Notes under the pieces: model-generated
Database searches by the model: none
What the model was told of the DNA's origin: nothing
What the model saw: the letters and a program-made list of their open reading frames with translations, nothing else
Position numbers and translations under genes: made by a program
Assembly: GCF_013409365.1 (NCBI RefSeq)
Contig: NZ_JACCBA010000001.1
Location: 186,001-250,000 of the forward strand
Direction of reading: 5' to 3'
DNA length: 64,000 nt
DNA from: Actinomadura luteofluorescens
GTDB lineage: Bacteria > Actinomycetota > Actinomycetes > Streptosporangiales > Streptosporangiaceae
Shown here: in pieces, positions 61,903 to 64,000 of the stretch
Position numbering within the stretch: position 1 is the first letter of the stretch
Layout: the number at the start of each line of letters is the position of its first letter

Positions 61903-62967
61903 ATGCCGCTGCTGCGCATCCGCACCGAGATCGAAGACCGGCCCGGCCGCCTCGCCTCCCTCACGGCCGCGCTGGCCCGGCGCGGCGCCAACATCCTCGG
62001 ACTGTCGGTCCAGCTCGACGCCGACGGGGTGGTGGACGAGTTCATCGTCGACGTCCCGCGCGGCGGCCCGGACGCCCGCGCCCTCGCCGAGGCGCTGGGC
62101 GCGGCGGGCGGCACCCGGACCGCCGTGCTCCCCGCCCGCCCCCGCGACCTGGTGGACGAGCCGACCCGCGCCCTCGCCCTGGCCGCCAGGCTCCGGGCCG
62201 AGCCGGACGCGGTGCCCGAGATCCTCGGGGAGCTGCTGCGCGCCGACGATGCCCGGTGGGACGCCCCCGGCGGCGAGGAGCCCGACCCCCGCGACCTCCT
62301 CGTCCCGGTGCGCGGGCGCCCGGTCCGGCTCCGGCGCGCCGGGCTGCCCTTCACGGCGACGGAGGCGGCGCGGGCGGACGCGCTGGTGCGGGCCGCGCTC
62401 CCGGCGGTGCCGCGCCCGTCGGCGTCCCGGCGGATCGCGCTGCGCGACGGCACGCAGGTGGTCGTCCGGCCGGTCGAGCCGGGCGACGGGGACGCCGTGC
62501 GGGCGCTGCACGAGCGCTGCTCGCTGGACAGCCGCCGGATGCGCTACTTCAGCCCCAAGCCGTACCCGCCGCGCCGGTCGTTCGAGGGGTTCTGCGATCC
62601 CTCGCGGGGCCTGACGCTGGTCGCCGAGGGCCCGGACGGGTCGCTGCTGGCCCTGGCGCACCTGGTCCTCGTCCGCGATCCGGGCGCCGCGGAGGTCGCG
62701 TTCCTGGTCGAGGACGCCTGGCAGGGCCGAGGGCTCGGCCGCGGCCTCGCCGAGCTGCTGCTCGCGCTGGCCCGGGACCGCGGCCTGGTGGAGGTGCGCG
62801 CGACCGCCCTGAGCGAGAACGCCCGGATGCGGCGGCTGCTGACCTCGCTCGGCGGCCGGACGCGGCGCACCGACGACACCGCGATCGTGGAGATCAGGCT
62901 GCGGCTGGACGGCCGTCCCGCCGAGCCGGGGGCGCTGGCAGGATGGGCGGGTGAGCGGCGTATATGA
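61903..62967 (+). CDS. ACT-domain GNAT acetyltransferase, probably amino-acid-regulated
   Basis: 354 residues. An N-terminal ACT domain (LLRIRTEIEDRPGRLASLTAALARRGANILGLSVQLDADGVVDEFIVDVP, 3-52 onward) is joined by a helical linker to a C-terminal GNAT domain (IALRDGTQVVVRPVEPGDGDAVRALHERCSLDSRRMRYFSP, acetyl-CoA loop DAWQGRGLGRGLAELLLALA). ACT-GNAT fusions from actinobacteria such as Micromonospora are known protein-lysine acetyltransferases controlled by amino acids. GGAGGGAA precedes ATG 61903. The methyltransferase gene overlaps its 3' end by 17 nt. Confidence 0.85.
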   Translation: MPLLRIRTEIEDRPGRLASLTAALARRGANILGLSVQLDADGVVDEFIVDVPRGGPDARALAEALGAAGGTRTAVLPARPRDLVDEPTRALALAARLRAEPDAVPEILGELLRADDARWDAPGGEEPDPRDLLVPVRGRPVRLRRAGLPFTATEAARADALVRAALPAVPRPSASRRIALRDGTQVVVRPVEPGDGDAVRALHERCSLDSRRMRYFSPKPYPPRRSFEGFCDPSRGLTLVAEGPDGSLLALAHLVLVRDPGAAEVAFLVEDAWQGRGLGRGLAELLLALARDRGLVEVRATALSENARMRRLLTSLGGRTRRTDDTAIVEIRLRLDGRPAEPGALAGWAGERRI

Positions 62968-63736
62968 CGACCCCTGGGCCTACGAGCTGGCGTGCTCGTT
63001 CCGCGACGTGCCGGCCGAGGTGGACGTGCTGCTCGCGTGGTGCGCCGAGCAGGGCCTCGCCCCCGGCACGGTGCTGGAGCTGGCCGCCGGGCCCGCCGAG
63101 CACGCCCGCGAGTTCGCCCGCCGCGGGCGAGCGGCGACGGCCCTCGACCTGAACCCGCGCATGTGCGCCTACGCGGCCCGCGAGGCCGGACGCGCCGGCG
63201 TCGCCCTGGAGGTCGTCGAGGGCGACATGACGCGGTTCGCGCTGGGCCGCCGGTTCGACCTCGTCGCGACCATGCTGGACTCCACGTCCCACCTCATGAC
63301 GCTGGACGCGTTCGTCGCGCACCTGCGGTGCGCCGCCGCGCACCTGTCCCCCGGCGGCCTCTACGTCATCGAGATGTCGCATCCGCGGGACCGGCTGGGC
63401 GACGATCCGAGCGTCAGCACCGGCTGGACGGTCGAGCGGGACGGCGTCCGCGCGAGCGTGCGCTGGGGCGAGCCGTCCGACCGGCTCGACCCGGTCACCC
63501 AGATCGCCGACGACCGCGTCACGATGACCATCACCGGTGAGGGCGGGGAGCCGCGCGTCGTCCGCGACGTCGTGCCCTACCGGTTCTGGACGGCCACCGA
63601 ACTGGACGCCGCGGTCCGCCTCGCGGGCGGGCTGGAGGCGGTCGCGCAGTACGGCGACTTCGGGGCCGGCGAGGACGCGGTGTCCCTCGCCGACCCCGGG
63701 GCCTGGCGCATGATCACGCTGCTGCGCCCGTGCTGA
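62951..63736 (+). CDS. Class I SAM-dependent methyltransferase
   Basis: 261 residues. Motif I VLELAAGPAEHAREFARRG (42-60), acidic end of strand 2 in TALDLNPRMCAYA, motif II region EVVEGDMTRFALGRRFDLVATMLDSTSHL, then HLSPGGLYVIEMSHPRD. The C-terminal half forms a beta-rich cap (VRWGEPSDRLDPVTQIADDRVTMTITGEG). Acceptor unknown. GTG 62951 lies inside the preceding gene; CAGGAT ends 6 nt before it, which could give an independent leaderless transcript. Confidence 0.85.
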   Translation: MSGVYDDPWAYELACSFRDVPAEVDVLLAWCAEQGLAPGTVLELAAGPAEHAREFARRGRAATALDLNPRMCAYAAREAGRAGVALEVVEGDMTRFALGRRFDLVATMLDSTSHLMTLDAFVAHLRCAAAHLSPGGLYVIEMSHPRDRLGDDPSVSTGWTVERDGVRASVRWGEPSDRLDPVTQIADDRVTMTITGEGGEPRVVRDVVPYRFWTATELDAAVRLAGGLEAVAQYGDFGAGEDAVSLADPGAWRMITLLRPC

Positions 63737-63767
63737 GCGCCCGGCCGCCGAGCATCCGGGACGGGCC

Positions 63768-64000
63768 TCAGGGCTCGGAACGCCAGCCGGGCATCGGGTA
63801 GGAGGCGAGCAGGTCGCGGACCTCCCCGGCGACCCGGTCCAGGACCGCCTCGTCCTGCTTGGCGGCGGCCTGCACCACCTCGTCGATCCACGCCGCGAGC
63901 CGCGGCATGTGCTCCTCGCCGATCCCCCGGGTGGTGATCGCGGCGGTGCCGAGCCGCAGCCCGGACGGGTCGAACGGCTTGCGCGGGTCGAACGGGACGG
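63768..64000 (-). CDS. glyA: Serine hydroxymethyltransferase, C-terminal end (partial)
   Basis: Only the last 77 residues or so are in the window. VPFDPRKPFDPSGLRLGTAAITTRGIGEEHMPRLAAWIDEVV is the conserved end of glycine/serine hydroxymethyltransferase, including the Arg of SGLRLGT that binds the substrate carboxylate. The enzyme makes glycine and methylene-tetrahydrofolate. The frame continues beyond the right edge. Converges on the methyltransferase gene with a 31-nt gap. Confidence 0.88.
   Translation of the reverse strand, partial: VPFDPRKPFDPSGLRLGTAAITTRGIGEEHMPRLAAWIDEVVQAAAKQDEAVLDRVAGEVRDLLASYPMPGWRSEP

Noticed and set aside
1..64000. Mobile elements, prophage, CRISPR or a secondary-metabolite cluster
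   Set aside because: No transposase, integrase, terminal repeat pair, spacer array, PKS/NRPS or RiPP gene is visible; gene content and codon bias look uniform.

Overview
The window is about 74% GC by eye and reads as chromosomal DNA of a filamentous or spore-forming actinobacterium, most likely Streptosporangiales/Thermomonosporaceae (Actinomadura-like). That placement rests on an actinobacterial-type proteasome beta subunit, OpcA, a tkt-tal-pgi-zwf-opcA-pgl block beside ctaA/ctaB, and many genes that start directly after a TANNNT -10 box. The genus is an inference. I see no tRNA, rRNA, CRISPR array, phage gene, transposase or recognisable biosynthetic cluster.

Layout. 1-5266 (minus): an arginine deiminase operon arcA-arcB-arcC, a cationic amino-acid permease and a universal stress protein. 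5442-10754 (plus): an ABC-2 exporter pair, an EamA exporter, a proteasome beta subunit with no prcA beside it, and PolX. 10762-14155 (minus): heme A synthase, a PrsW-type membrane protease and heme O synthase. 14696-26608 (plus): the pentose phosphate operon, in which the usual single pgi is replaced by three tandem, diverged Pgi-like genes. 26738-39799: an L,D-transpeptidase lipoprotein, a cupin, a secreted beta-lactamase-fold/tripeptidyl-aminopeptidase fusion, two NarL-type two-component systems, a MarR/MFS pair and small accessory genes. 39810-42746: a MocR regulator, a metallophosphoesterase and an IclR regulator.

42769-59015 is a catabolic island. On the minus strand, livK-H-M-G-F, MmgE/PrpD, an Asp/Glu-racemase-family protein, an FAD enzyme and an amidohydrolase form one tightly overlapping operon. 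Divergent from it run CaiB, a CitE-like lyase, a cyclase-family hydrolase and a second MmgE/PrpD, followed by an XRE-cupin regulator, a second racemase-family protein and a PEP-mutase-family lyase. The gene set suggests uptake of a small carboxylate, amino acid or cyclic amide, hydrolytic opening, isomerisation/dehydration, CoA activation and C-C cleavage. The substrate cannot be named from sequence. The window closes with a DAO-type oxidase, a GNAT, a carboxymuconolactone-decarboxylase-family protein, an ACT-GNAT acetyltransferase, a methyltransferase and the C-terminal end of glyA.

Most striking points: (1) three tandem Pgi homologues that each lack several phosphate-binding and catalytic motifs, inside the pentose phosphate operon; (2) an apparently active but orphan proteasome beta subunit; (3) the two-armed catabolic island with two matching 17-bp palindromes in its divergent promoter region; (4) a double-hydrolase fusion; (5) a consistent leaderless-promoter grammar across the window.
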